The position numbers were made by a program, and so were the translations under genes. Positions 23,001 to 38,000 of a stretch of DNA of 64,000 nt are shown one piece after another (the first letter of the stretch is position 1; every line of letters starts with the position of its first letter). The notes beneath the pieces were generated by a model. That model did not search any database. It was not told the origin of the DNA and saw nothing but the letters and a program-made list of their open reading frames with translations. The DNA is from Branchiostoma floridae (Eukaryota > Chordata > Leptocardii > Amphioxiformes > Branchiostomatidae): positions 16,933,218 to 16,997,217 of the forward strand of contig NC_049985.1 of NCBI RefSeq assembly GCF_000003815.2. Reading direction: 5' to 3'.

Positions 23001-26000
23001 GACTATCTGTTACAGTCATCCAGCTCTGTGTATGAAGGTTGAACTTTGGAAAGGAAAATACAGTGTCGTTTTGGCAGGGGTCCAAGGTAGGGTAGCTTTA
23101 AAGGTTTACGTGGAGTCTGAGGTGCCTTTACATAAACTTTCACCACACTTTAGGCAATGTGAGAGGGTACCACTTCAGGTTTTCAGTGTACAGTTTCGCA
23201 TTCCGGGTAGTAAAAGCCCATAAAATCATCACTGTGTCAAAATATTTTAACCTTCCGAAAATGGAAAATTTATCTATGTTCTCTGAATATATTTATTACA
23301 AGATTTTTTTTGTATTTATCGATCGTAACTGACCTGTAGGCTAGCCGTTCGACTATTTCAATATTTGGTCTGGATGCCTTTTCACATTGTTTTGAATTTA
23401 TTGAAAGGAAACCGGTTTACTGTATTCCGGTGAACGTTTGTTTTGGAAGTGTCATTTCCACTGTGCATCCTCCCATTGTTTTCTTTCTAAGGAAATTCTG
23501 GAAGGGCTGAAATAAAGATGATTTTTAAAGTTTAAGAATCTGGCACCCCCACCTCAAAGACTTGAGTGTATTAGTTACATAAAACATTTATTTTTGATGA
23601 CGAGAGGCAGTGAAAGAACTTGATGTAAAGAAAAATATAAATTATACAAGTTCCTGATGAATTTTCCAATGGCTAGTTTTTCAGTAATGTTTTCTTCATT
23701 CATTGTCATAACTGGAGGTTACGATGACAGCTATAACTCCAAAACTCAACACTATACCAACTGTCTTATCTATTGGGTTAGAACTGTGTTTGAAAACTCT
23801 CTAATGGCTGTTTTCTTTTGGGCTTCCTGGCTGCTAGCATTCCTCATATGTAAATAGCCGTGGGCCATCAGACATCATTGTTCGTCTTCTTAGGCACCAA
23901 AAAGCCAAGAAAACAGTTTGATCGGTCCTCTTATTGCATGGATTACTCCAAGTGGCGGAGTGGCATCTGTAAACAAAGCTGGTCGGATTTAATCCAGCTT
24001 AACGGCGCGACAGGTCCTTGAGATGAACTGGGGCATGCTGGTCCTGTGATATCGGAGACAGGGGAGTGCGTCAGAGACAACACATGGAGCGGGGTTCTTC
24101 ATCAAGATGTGTGTCAGCAGATTGGTGATAACTCACCTGTGTCAAGGGCAGGTGTGATGTTTTCCTTTCATTGGGTTGCTGGATAGCAGGACATCAGAAA
24201 TAAAAGAAGAAGGATGGACCTGTATTCAAATGTGATGCTATGAAGTTAAATTAGGAAGTTTTCTTAGTTGTGAAATATGGGGCATCTTTCAGGAAACCTA
24301 CTCACAGCATCCATACAATTTTGGGAACGGTTTACAGTGCCATAGGTGCCACTGAATGCCATTACGCAACTACAGTATGGTTGTGCAATGGCATTCAGTT
24401 GTGTGCTGGGGGTGGGGGTGTGGGGGGGGTGTATACTTCTAGTAAGAGCATGCTAGCAGGTGGAGCAGAAATCTAAGGGCAGTATTTTTTACCCAAAGTG
24501 TCATTTTTTCCCCTTTTTTTTCTGTTTTTTCTGCTAACCCTCTTGTATAAATGATTGTTTTTTCCTTTTCAGTGCTTTTTCATTGGCACACAATCCACCC
24601 CTAATCTTTCCTAAGTCCTTGTCTGTCTTGTAGGTCCATAACGTTAAGAAGGATACCATTCTTGATCCTTTTGTCTTGCATATAAACCCTCATTACCCAC
24701 AGGATATTCCTTGACACTTCTTAACATTTTGCTCAGTCAGACAGGATAATTACCTGAAGATTGAGTGGCGGAAATACCTTTGGGAAATATAAAATGTGCA
24801 CACCTGTTTTGTAATTGATTGAGAACAGATAAAACCATCTCTATATTCATAGAAGTCCAGATAAGGACATCAGATAGCACACAGGTAGATGGTACCAGCT
24901 TACGAAATGTACCTCCCTGAGCTTTTTGTACACAAAGATCTCGAGTGCCTTTGTTAGCTTAGGAGGAACAATTTTCTACCCCGTCTCCCATCACTAAACT
25001 TTAAGAAGTCAGAACACCTTAACAATGTGGGGAAGGAAATTGCGGAGGGGACGGATTTTGCCAGCATGTGCCGGTTCTTTGTGTAGAAATAAGTAAGGAT
25101 CAAGTCGTACATAGGGGTCATAGGAAGGGTCAGTAGTTAAAGTAATGAAGGTGAACAGGTCTGTTTTAACAACCTACAGGATGTTGGCTTCATTGGATCT
25201 CATGGTATTGAGTCATTAGAATTTTCAAAGAAGTTTTGATAGTTTTAAGCCAAATTGAATATCTTTCATCCAAAACTCTACCTAAGGGCTGAAGTTTATT
25301 GTATGATTGTTGGTTTGTTTTTCAGACCCAACAGCTAATTTGAACAAATTATAGGACAACACTTTCTAGTTAATGTGATTTTAAAACATCCTACCGGATA
25401 TCTACACAGATGCAAAACAATACTGCCCTACCCTAAGGCAACGCTGTAATTTACACTCATGTTATGAAGACAGCATAGGATGTATAATCTTCTGTTCAGG
25501 AACAATAATTGACTGGTACACTTCCCAATTGTGAAGTCATCCATCGTAAAAAAGAACACAGTGGTATTAAGGAAGAGTTTGTATATAATGCAATACATAA
25601 TATAGAACCTTATGATAGGCTTTCAGGGACAATTGCAATGTATGGCAGTTGTTCTACTGTCCAAAACAGTCCAGTTCATGATTGGCCACACTTTCTAGGT
25701 CACAATCTCCTCTGTAATACTCCCAAACTCACGTATCTTTTTCCAATTTGTGTATACAGCCAAATAATCAGGGTCTAATTATGACTTATCAGAAAGTAAC
25801 CAGGGCAAAGCTCTGACCTGTTCTGTGTTGTCAAGTGATTACCTAGCGAACCCGGGGTCATTCTGGTAATTGCCCGGTCATTCTGGGGATAATTACTGTG
25901 GTATAATTACTCGCTCTTTCTTGTACTTTCGTCCATAAAAACATGAATTTGCCTTCCGGACTGCAGGAAAAGTGTCTGGAAAATTACAGGTTTGTGGGAA

Positions 26001-29000
26001 AAGTGGACGCAGTAAAAGTTATCGGGCCTTTTGATTGATACCGTGTTCCGTCAGTGTGAGAGAGTGTAATCAAAACTGCCCAAGAAATGCATCCAGGAGG
26101 GAACAATTTAGATCTGGTCTTTGTGTACAGGTGGTCACTATAGACAGGTTGGGAAAATATCTATTGTATAACTTCATACTATAAGGGACCACCAAAAATT
26201 GTCACATTGGCCAGGTGGTCCATATGTAGAGGTTCGACCGTAGTTACCTGGTTTGACTGTAGTTACCTATCTCTGTGACAGTTGTGGAAGATTGAGTACT
26301 TTTGTCCCCCTGAGAAGTTGTCCTTGGAGATTAATCAAAATTCTACCCCCTGCCCTTTGAGTTATTGATTGACAATGGCAAGATAATTATAGCTTTCCAG
26401 GTGATCGCCTGATTGGCTGACAAAGAAACAAGCTCTCGTACATTCCAAACTATCGACCTGCGTAGGGTAACAAATGAGGACAAAGGTGAACTTTGTCACT
26501 GAGATATGTTTAAATTCACATCAGGTATAGCCATATAGCTTAAGTGGTCTGTGTGCTATCACCATCACCTGTAATAAACGTGTATGATTTACATGTATAT
26601 TGACTCTTTGGCACAAAGTTAGTCTGACTAACTCAAGATTCTAGCAGATCCACTGATCCCTGGAGAGTAGGACCGAGAGATTGTGCAACACAGGCAGATG
26701 ATATAAACTTAATTGAGGCATTAAGACTTTGATTACTCCTGGACACAAATACCAAACAATCCAGATGTAAACTAATATGTAAACATCTAAACATAGATAT
26801 AGTTATAGTATATGCATGGGCAAACCAGACATTTACCTTTTACATTGCAAGACAGTAAGCAATCGAAATGTCCATGATGGTAGCATCCACTACAGTACAG
26901 TGCCCTAATTTTTTGTAAGTCTGGATCTCGAAGATTGAAGTCATTCGTAAAATCATTGAAAATTTATCCTTAAGATTGCACTGTTACAAGCTCTTACAAC
27001 TTTTTGGATAAACAAGTTTTTGGATAATTAGCTTAGGAAATTCTAACCTTAGGCATCAGGCTACCTTTAACTGTTTCTTTCTTCCTATCCTAGTAATGCT
27101 AGTTCACCTTTATCCGCGGGGTAACCTATATCCGTTGTGTTGCTAAACAGGGTATCCAGGGATATCAAGTCGATGGACAGTAGTTACAAATTTTACTAAA
27201 TTTAGAATATTGCGGCTTGAAACCATCATCTGTCGACATGATATCCCTAAGTAAATACAATAAAGGTTATCCTACAGATAAAGGTGGATAAAGGTGAACT
27301 AGCGTTACATCTGTATTTATATTTATGGTACATAACATTACAGCAAAGCCGCTGCTAATTTGTTTGGCTTGGTCGAATTAGAACTTATCTTATGTATGAA
27401 ATCCAGCTTGAGAGAGAAGAAACAAGATAGATGTTTGTTGTCAACAAACCAACAAGCTAGTAGAACTGCTTGGTAAGAATTTTTCAAGACTGGTTACACA
27501 TGAGGGCATTCCTTTGCTGATTAAAACCTTCTCAGTGTAAGTGGCTGTAATGAGTTATGTGTTTGCTTAGCTTGCTAAGCCAGAGCACCCCAAACAAAAA
27601 ACCATGTCACTCTTCAAATGCCATTATTTATGGTTCTGTGCACTGAGTGTACGAGCTCTGCGGACATTCGCCGCCAGAATGGTGAAGTTGTGTTTGGTTT
27701 GGCTGTGTTTTTTTTCCAGTGGTCAAACATGGGTGACATATTGGCTTGACCTTTTTTCGGTGTCAGTTGCTCGCTAGGATAAAGCAAACATTGTGATCAT
27801 ACAGAACTGTTTCCATGAAGATAGGATGTGCTTTTATTTACAGTTGTTTAAGTACGCACCAAAAGACATCAAGGAATTCCCATGGGTTAGATATGTGATA
27901 CAAATGTATTTGCGCAACATTCGAAAAATTTCCTATCTTCTTGTACAGTGGTGAAAATTTAGTTTGGAAATATTAAATGCAACAAGTCAAATTCTTCAGC
28001 TATCCAACATTGTACTCATTCTTATTAACGTTTTAAGGTCTGTGTGATTTTTAATATCCGTCCATTTCTGTACTGTCAAAATTTTCCATTGTCCACTTCT
28101 TGACTCTAACAAAGGATAGTATATTCTACTATGTCGCTGCATCTTTGCAAGAATTTCACTTCAGATGTTCCAAACAGACAATTGATCTATGATAAAAGTG
28201 TCTTCAGATAAGAGAGATCCTTCTTTGTTGTAGAGGAACTTTTCTTCAGAACCACCTTCTAATTTCCCTTCATAAAGGAGGTATGACGTCAATAGGTAAC
28301 CTCCTGGTGATAGTGCCACTGATTTCCTGCCTGATTTCATCACTAGGGGAACTACAGCATCCCTGAAGTGTAGCTAGAGATGGCAATAACTTGAATAAAA
28401 CAACCTAACATAAAACCGCAAATCCTGATTGGCCATTAGGAGTTCTGTGTTCTCTTGTTTCATGTGTCCATTATCCTGCTGAAAAAAAACAAAATTCTGT
28501 GAGGCCGACAGGATAGAAAGTTGGTTTAGAAAGGTCAAACGGAAGGGAATAATGTTTAAGGCTTTGAAGTTTTGTAGAGATATCTTTTTTTACCGAAGGT
28601 AAAATGAAAGATGAGGCCACTCTTATCAGTGTATGTGTGCCAGAAAAAATATTAGTGAGGTACTAAAATGTTTTCTGCTTTCTGAAGGCTATATATGATA
28701 TGTTGGTAACCGGACAGAGCTACATCCTGGCTTCCAGTGTGTCTTGTTGTTAGGTGATCATCTCACCTTGGTTTTAAGACTCTATGAATCTTAAAAATAA
28801 TTTGTGTATGTGAATCTGATCATGAAGCTATTCCAGAATTTTCGTCACTTGCTACGTTTGCAAAGTCATTCTGTACACATTCCACTGTGATGAGCGATTG
28901 AAAAGAATTAGGGCCTGTGAAACACCTTTGTGTCCACAGTATATGCCTCTTTCCAAGCTGCTTAGCCGAGTTAACGTCCTAAATACACCCACATCAGCAC

Positions 29001-32000
29001 AAGCAATGAATTGTCCTGCTCACACAAACAAGTACAACACCTAGGCCCTCCTAAATAAACACCATTTGTGTGGTTGTGACAAATGGCTGTTTGGTGCTGG
29101 GAAAGCGTGGACTCTTGAATACAAAGAGGCTAGTTCTGCAAAAAAAGCAGAGCTAGCCATAACATGATCTGGGGGTTCCCTACCTTTGTGGTTGTGGGAA
29201 TCAAATCTCATGATCAATGGTGGCTAGGTAGGGACAAACCATTTCATTACTTTGAGTGGGAGTGATGCAGGTATGGATAATCATGAGCTGGACATTACAA
29301 CCAATTTAACTGACATGTAGAACAGATGTCCTGTCTCTTTTTGAGGGCTGATAAGAAAAGAAGAAAATTGATCATCCACACTTTCCGTCCCTAGAAGCTA
29401 GCAATGGAAATCTGCTGTCTTGTCATAACTTCTGTGAACATGTACAACTGTCACGTACATGTTTGTATTTTATTTTTTGAAAGGAAAATTCTTCCATGTA
29501 AAGATTACATTATTTTCCCTTGGACCTTCTTCAGACTTGTATGCAAATGCTGCATTGAACACATTATGACAGCAATCTAGAAATGGAGTGACTTTGCCCT
29601 ACTTATTAGTTGTTGTTATTTCAGGTAAAGTTAAAGTGGTGGTTCCAGTGGTCAAGTGGAACAACCATTATAAAAACAATTTTCTGTTGGTGAAAATATG
29701 TGGCATGCACCTAGAGAGTACAGTAGCTAGTAGACGTTAGACTGTTCATGAAATGACACACAAATGTGGTATTATAAAAGAATATTGCACACATTTAGGT
29801 ATGCTGGTGGGTAGTACATTGTAATGTAACTTAATCTGTGTGTTATCCAGAAATGTCAAACAGGTGTATGCAGCTGTCATGACAAGGATACAAGTCAAAA
29901 ACTGAAAACCTGAAAAGTGGCACAACAACTACCCTGGAAACCAGACTTTCAGCCAGTTTGGTTGCCAAGGCAGGTCTTCCCAAGGACCTTTATAGATAAG
30001 CACACTTGGAATTAGTCATGCAGGGAGAGTTTGCTGGCCTCTCTGCCTGTCCTCTTGGCTAAAAGTCTGGTTTCCAGGGTACACAATTGGTCAAAGGACA
30101 AAAAAGAACAATCTGTTTGGAAAAACAGTTGCAATTTCTGAGAACCTCAGATTATTTCCATTCTTGGCCAGACCACAACAAATTTGGTGGTGATTAAGGA
30201 GATACAGTTACACAACAGCTGGATGTGGAATAACAAAGCAGGTGAAAATTCACAACAGCTTGAAGCTTTGGAGGAAAGACAGCAACTGCTATCCACTCAT
30301 TCCAAGAAACTTGTGTCTTAAAACCTGCTGTGCAACAAGGGAATGAGTAAGGCATGAGACTATGAGAGACATGGGAGATGCCTTAATCTGACATTTGACT
30401 GTGAGTCAAAATATTTGTCACAGGATATGTTTGTCCAAGTTCATGTTTAGCAAAATGAAACAAATGTGTCAAATGTCGTGGATAGACTAACCATGTGTTC
30501 CAAGAAACCATTTCTATCTTTCAAAGTTGAGACGTCGTGGGTAATGCCGATGTACCAAAGTTGGATCACAATACAAATACAAACTACTTAGTCTAATGGA
30601 TTGTATGTATTTTTACCTTCGCCAGAAGGTTCTGTTTTTTTGTTATATTGAGGTAAACTCAATGTAAGAACAAATAGAACTCACAGTCACAAGTCATTTC
30701 GCAGAAACTGGACAGAACTTCTGACAACAAGAAGGCTTTGGGGAAAAACAAGAACAGGAGAATTTATACAACGAAAGCTGAAAGAAATTTGGAATTTAGT
30801 CTTCAAGAATGAGGGCATTAAAACTTTTGATCATCATTTTATGAGAAGAAGATTCTTAAGATAAGAATCATTGCATCTCTGAGAAGATCAGTATGGAAGT
30901 AAATACTCGGTGGTTATTAATGTTTTATCTAGGAGTTGTCCTCGTGGGACTTGTTGTCGGAGAGGTTGTACCTAAAAGAGTGCCGCTATTTGCCACGAAC
31001 AAACAAGTCTAATCTCTTTCGCACACCTTTCGATGCTGGTTAATGTTTAGCAAAGAGATACATGTAGATAAACTTCAATTTCTTGTGCAACAAGCTTTAC
31101 CCCCCTCCCCGACTATTGTGCACTACACAAACAAGGCAGCATACCAACTAACACATGCTGTCCTGTATACCAGTAATTGCCTGTGACATTGTGGGATAAG
31201 GTTGACTCACTCCCATCAAAGCTAGAAGGGCAACTGTCTGTCTTACACAAACCAGGGCATATCTGGCTTCATCTTACTTCAATCTGAAGCTTTGACAGAC
31301 TTGCTAAAATGCAGTATTGAAAATGTGACTTTGTGAATACATTTCAAAGGAGGTTGCTATGTAACACTAGTTCGCCTTTATCCGTGGGGTATTAGTGTTA
31401 CGTATATAGGGATATCAACTTGATGGACTGTAGTTTCAAACAACAAAATTTTCACGATATTGAAATTTGAAACCACCGTCCGTCAACTTGATATCCCTAA
31501 AATGTTCTTTCTAGATAAAACTGATATAGGTTACCCTGGAGACAAAGGTGAACTAGAGTTAAGTATCTGAAGAATAGATTACTTTTTTTTTTCAAAATCT
31601 ACCCCTTTTTTAATCTAGATATCTCAGATTTAGCTAGTACTGAGTATCTTGCATATGGTAGATGTCTAATATACATATTGCAATCTTATAATCTTGTTGC
31701 TATTTTGAGACATTTAGTCGTAAAAAAATGATCAATTCAAAGGGCACATAGCAGTAAACAAGTGTACTGTTACCTGGGCAACACTCTCTTATCTACTTAC
31801 TTTGAAAGAGATAATGTATCTCATATCTGGAGATACCTGCCGATCCAAGGATATCATGTTCACACATATCTGTTATATTTGTTCAGCTTGGCTTGATCTG
31901 ATACCTAAGGATACGCACAATTTACACTGGCAACTTTGTTGAAACTGTACTGTATTGTAATGAACATTTCTTTGTTTGTCCCCCCGCTAGACGAGGAGGA

Positions 32001-35000
32001 ACTGTATCGTTGTTACCTGTGTGTAAACCAGGTGTGATATTCTCACCTGGTATGTTTACCTGTTGAACCAGTTACCTGTGAGTGACGGGTGGATTTTAAA
32101 GAGTTTTCCTGTAAACAGTGTGTTGGAATTTGCACCTGGGGGGAGCATTGTGTGAATCACCTGATTTACAGCTCATAGGGATTAAGGTTGGATTAAGGGG
32201 GATAATGGGGATTGTCAGGTGTTAAACATCTATCATAATCAGTGGCACAGAGACATATAGCACAACTAGCAACATACACTTGACTATAGTTGGACCTAAT
32301 GTCTTTTATGTTGGCCTGTGTACAGAGAGATACAGTTTAGGTCATGTACAGGTATGTAAGCGTGCTGACTGACACGCTATAACGTAGCTATGACGTGCAC
32401 AGGGGACACGCAGTGACGGCAGTCATGAGGTGCTGTATAGGGCACCAAGAACGGCTGTCTTTTATTGCATCCAGACAATGTAAAGTGTAGAGAACTGACT
32501 TGAAAATACCTTATAATCGCCTTTTATTTATTTTTTAATATGAATGACAAAGCCTGGGGAAAAAATGATCGAGTTTGCGAAGTTCGTGGGTCGGGTGGGC
32601 GCCGCGGATTGGAGAGAGTTTGACGAATCCATTCTGCAAATAAAAAAAGGAACGAACACCAGAATTTATAACTTTTACCTTTCCCCTAATTTTTAGATGT
32701 TATGCCAAGCGTTTTGCACCGATTGGTTGCTGATAGACCTTTGTAAAATCGTATCCCGGCCGCGCAGTGCACGGCACGGAAGAACCGCCATGACTGATAC
32801 GAACTGGTTTGAAGGAAAGCTAGCCACTTATTCTACACACACATCTAGCATGGGTTGGTGTGCGTTTCATTTGTCCATACGATTTCAGGTTGCTTTGCCG
32901 AGAACCAGAGGTTGTATAAAAGTATTTTGGTACTGAAAACTTTGTTTGTAAATCATAGATGTTTCATAATATAACGTCAACACACACAGTGGCACGCATT
33001 TGGGCTTGCCAGTCCGACCGTCAGCATGTGACAGCAGGCACGCCAGGACGCCGTTATGGCGTGTTGAGCCGCGCAAAAGGACGGACATACACACACCAAC
33101 AGTTTGGAGCCTTAGCACGCAGCATTTGCACATCAATATGGCAATAGATTTTAGCTTTTTCTTTTTGAGATTATTCTCTGTTTTTGTGTGTGTGCAGATC
33201 TCTTTTTTGGTATGCTAATTTCACTAAGCCGCCGACCCGGTTGTCTCCCGTTATTGCGTGTTGAGTCGCACGCCAAAACGGGTTACACTAAATGCAATTT
33301 TGTTATCATGTCAAGACGATGGTAAAATAGTTTTTTTTTCACTCTTTACACTCTCTTGTTGAAATAATTGAGACAATGTTTTCCAAGTCATACTCTTCAG
33401 TTTATAAAATAGCGTGTTGAGCAGCACGCTAAATTGCTAGAGTTCCCGACGGGCCGGGCTGTTTCGGAAAAACAAAACAAAAAAAACAATCAATAGATAT
33501 TAATGTGTACCCTTGAACACTTGAATAATTTAGCACGTTTAGCTTCTTTTGTTGTCTTTAATGTCATACTTTTCGTACCCAAAACTTCCTAGCCGGGCCT
33601 CGGATTGGAAATGGGTCCGGTATTATCACCGACCACGCACACAACATAATATTTGCGAGTATGAGCCAGAGTTACGCTTCGAGTCTTCCTTTCACAAGCC
33701 AGATGCATACAGACAAGTCATAAACTACACATCTTCTATACGATTCTTTATTATGTACTGGTTTACTTGATAACAAAACCTCGTGACTCAAATTTCAATA
33801 TTTTTTCTTTCTTTAGCAGATATTTAACGCCGGAGGCGCTGGCGGGCCACGCTGCATGTCGGCCCGTCGGGTGCACCAGGAGCGCCCGCTTGCTTCCTGT
33901 AATGATAATCTCAAGAATGGCTGACTGTTCGTTCAAATCAATGTTATGAACCGATGTTAGGAAACTAGGCTAGGAAACTTCGTAAAAATTATTCTAATCT
34001 ACTTGGTCTTTGTATGAATATCTTGCTTTCTGGTTTACATTTAAAGCTTACCACTTCCTTGCACCGACACACAAAAAAAAACGTAGCTTGACGCTGGTCT
34101 AACCAAGGACGGAGGGAGTCGTTTCGTTACATCGAGGGTTGAGAGTTTTCTTCAATTCTTGGGGACTTGTTGGCCCTAGAGCCAAGAAGTTTGCTATTGT
34201 AGGCTCTGAAAACATTTTGTAGAAGTTTCCCTGACAAATCTTTTCTCTATCATTATTCATGTCCTTTCCCGTCTTTCTGCACGCTTTCCCCACATGCGAT
34301 TTCCTTTTACATTTTTGATGATTTTCCTTCAGACGATGTACATTTACTTTTCCAAGTGATTACACGTAATAATATCTGTGTTATGTATAAATTTGAGCAA
34401 TGAGCATATATGAGGCGATATGTACAATAATTCATAATTAGATGCTTTCAGTCTCGTTTATATATAGCGCAGTAAAGAACCTATACAAATGATACCGGTA
34501 CATTTGTTGTTTGACTGGCGACGCACGCACTTTCGTGGGCATCCTCACGTCTTGTCCGTCCCGCGCTAATAAATTGACAAACGAGATCCAATATCCCTTC
34601 AAAGTGTATATTTCAGGCTGATACCCCTTCTTACCACTTTTCTTACAAAACACTGTCCATGTACCAGTTTAAAGGGAGAAAATATAATGTTTGTGGCATT
34701 TCCTACAAGGCGCACAAATATTTTGTTCTACCGACAACTGATGCTAGACCGTCATGCATTGCGTGATAGGCGGTAGCGCTGTCAAAATTGATTGATTTTG
34801 TCGTCGGCGCGGTACATATGATACTAGATCAAAGCACCGACACCCAGTACAACTTGGATGTAGCGAACTTCTATATATTGGGATTCCCACGATCTTGGGG
34901 ACGTTCTAATAGTAATAGCAGGGGGAGAATCACATAAAGAAATATGAAATAAACTTTTTCAAAAGATAAGTAATTTGGCCAGCTTCCTTTGAATATGTAG

Positions 35001-38000
35001 CAACATTTCATAACCGTATGAAATGTTTCAATTAACGTTTCGTTTACTTCAATGAACTTAACCAGAACAATCCCCTATAATAATAGACCTTTCCAATTTT
35101 TACCGGGTACGCTCAGTTCTATTCAAGTTACCACATGTATTTCGTGATAAGTTGATATTCCTTAGTTTAGCCATCGCTAGCTGTGTAGCTACATCGGTAG
35201 CTAGGAATTTGGGTTTCATCCGCTGGCTGGTAGTCAAGGGCGCATGAAGACCTACCTGATGACCCTACCTGTTCCTGACGGCGCTCTTGGGTTGGAACTG
35301 GGTCGGAAAGTCGCCATCGGACGTTCCTGGTCATCGGGCAGTCGACCGAAACACAATCAACGGACAGACATTTCCCGTTTCTGATCGCCAAAATCCGCTA
35401 AAAAAGTGCCGTTGTGCAGGTTAACACACGGCAACGACAGTGTAACAAAACAAAAGTAGAAAATCTAAGGATGTGAAATTTTCTTAATTGCGAAAATTGC
35501 GTGTAGTCTTTGTACAATTAAACACTATTTTAAGATATAAGTCATTTTTTACCTCCATGGCTCGAGTATCCCGATGAAATCGGACCGTCACAGCGTTTCA
35601 CTGGGCACCCTCCAACGCCGTCGTGGCGTTCAGGGGGACGCATTATGACGATGAAACACAGCGCTGATTAAAGATTCGGCTTTTCCAACATAACTTCTCA
35701 AATTCATAACATAAATTGTCGGTGAGATATAGAGACTACGCACTATACACTTTATTTTTTTCATACTTCATACACTTGCGCATCCAGGCAATTTACGCCG
35801 TATCGTTGCAATCTGTAATACAATAAATGGCTAGCTTCTGTCCAAAGCAGCTGATTTTCAAACCAAAATGGCGGGCCTCCCGTGAATCCGACGCACCAGG
35901 CAGGTTATACAGCTCTTATTAGCAAATTTAGACAAGAAAATACACGGAACTTTACACTAGGACATTACAAAGAAAGTATAGATTACGGCATGTAGGTGTT
36001 CTTTCCTTTATTTTGACGAAGGAATCGCTGATCGATCTCCGCTGCCCATCCTGTGTGACGCCGGGTGACCGACGTTACGAACTTGTCAAAACATCGATGT
36101 TTTCCGAAGCTCTGCCATTCATAAATATTGAAATATAGTAAAATATGACTGTAAAACTATTTTAGTGCAAAGTTACTATCTGTTCCCGCCTTATCATAAT
36201 AGGAATTACAGTAAAAGACAGCCGTTCTTGGTGCCCTATACAGCACCTCATGACTGCCGTCACTGCGTGTCCCCTGTGCACGTCATAGCTACGTTATAGC
36301 GTGTCAGTCAGCACGCTTACATACCTCTCATGTAAGGTGATATTTTGGCTTGTGGACTAAAAAAAACTATTTTCAAACAAGGGGATAAACATATTTTGGT
36401 GTCCTTTGTAATAGCATAAGTTAGGATAATGTGTCTGAGTACTTTAGCTCAGCATGTGGTAATGATGTTAACTCGATTAGGCAACATATTGACGAACCTA
36501 TATGTAGGGTAAGAACTGTGTCACTGACTTTTAGCTTTTGTCAGTTACTAAATGATCATGAGCTATGTACAAAAGATGCCAGATACATTGCCAGGTGAGA
36601 AAAGTAGCATTTTGTGTTGTACAAATCAATCTTAGTCTTTGAAAGTAACATCTGGTTAGCCGAACAATAAGATTCAGGTAGAATTAGGCACCAAAGAGCC
36701 ATGTATTCTTTTCTTCTTTGTGAGGGCCATTTTTTTTGTAAGCATTTTGTATCCATTAGTCCAAATGAGGTCTGAGGTATTTTTCCCTTGGGGTATTCTT
36801 TTGTTAGTATTTTTCAGAGGTATTTCTGTTTATGTTCTTCCTATATTTTTGTCCTGTTCGCTTTAGGCGTCTATCGAGTGTTTCTGAAGAGTTTGTTTTT
36901 TTGTTCTTCTGTTGCTATTTTTGTCTCGTTATCTTTAGGATGTTGTTCATCAATGTTCATCAATCAGGCCTTAGGCTTCGCAGTGTTCTGGTATGGTATT
37001 AGGGACAACCAAACACTGGAGTAAAAATGTCTCACCTGCATAGTGGAAAGTTCAAAAGTTGAAGGACAGATTGTGTCAGTCCATAAAAATTATATGTAGA
37101 TTAAATGCCAAGGTTGAGTCAAAAGTCAAACAACATTTAAGTGTGTGTTTTGTAGCTCATTTAGATATCAAAGTGCACTACAGTACAGGTGTATTTTGTA
37201 TTGGAAAGGCCATCTTACAAAAGGTTGGTGTCCCAGGCTAACATACCATTCCTGTAATCTCCTAGTCCCAGCAACATTTAGGGTCCAGTTCTAGAGGAAG
37301 GTGTTTAACTTCTTCTCTTTTCTTTGCTCCGTTTGCCTTTGTTTTGTCAAAGGATATTGTTGTTCTTGAGAATTATTGTTTTTCGATATTAAAATCTACA
37401 TGGCTTTAATTAAGGCCGCAAAATCTGGAAAAAGACTGAATTGCAGGTTATTTATATGACCTTTGAATATCCTGCAGAGATTATTGATAGATGATTGAAT
37501 TGTATGTATTATTTTTTTCATACAGGACATAAACATAACTGTATATGTAAGCAAATGTCATGCATATCTTAGCTAATAGGAACTGGGCCAGCAAAAGCCG
37601 GAATAACTTCTTCCTCTGAATGTAATGTCCTCTTTGGAAGCTGTGACGACCTATTTTTAACTCTTGCCCTCTATCGGTAATAAGGACATGGTATTCTGTA
37701 AGCCAACCCTAATTTTGCCTGTGCTTAGTACTGTAAACATTCATTATGAGTGTCTCTGTCTTTATCCTTACGGTATGTGACCCTATTTTCAGTACCGTAT
37801 ATTCTCGAATAAAGTACGCACCCCAATTAAAGTACGCACCCCTGATTTTGGACAAGTCTTAGACAGATCTTTGGGACTGAAAGGTAAAATGGAAAAACTC
37901 AAATAAAGTACGCACCCCTTCTCCACCAGTTTTGAACAGACCTTTAACTAAATAAATTCGAATTTATGATGTTTTCCCCAGGTCATTTTGCATAAAATAA

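Larger units (their letters stand above)
32349..36327. mobile_element. 4-kb DNA transposon with perfect 115-bp terminal inverted repeats
   Basis: 32350-32464 is an exact reverse complement of 36212-36326. TCATGTA occurs directly outside both ends (32342-32348 and 36328-36334); depending on one ambiguous end base the duplication is 7 or 8 bp. Perfect arms and readable target duplication suggest a recent insertion. The 3.7 kb interior has no open frame over 80 codons and nothing resembling a transposase, so it is non-autonomous. Interior sequence is not repetitive except for a GCGTGTTGAG hairpin motif. Long arms with a short target duplication would suit a Mutator-like or hAT-like element; the superfamily cannot be fixed from this copy. 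Confidence 0.88.

Noticed and set aside
32697-35391. Several short frames inside the 4-kb element as a possible transposase
   Set aside because: All are under 80 codons, on both strands and in different frames, with no DDE-type motif visible.
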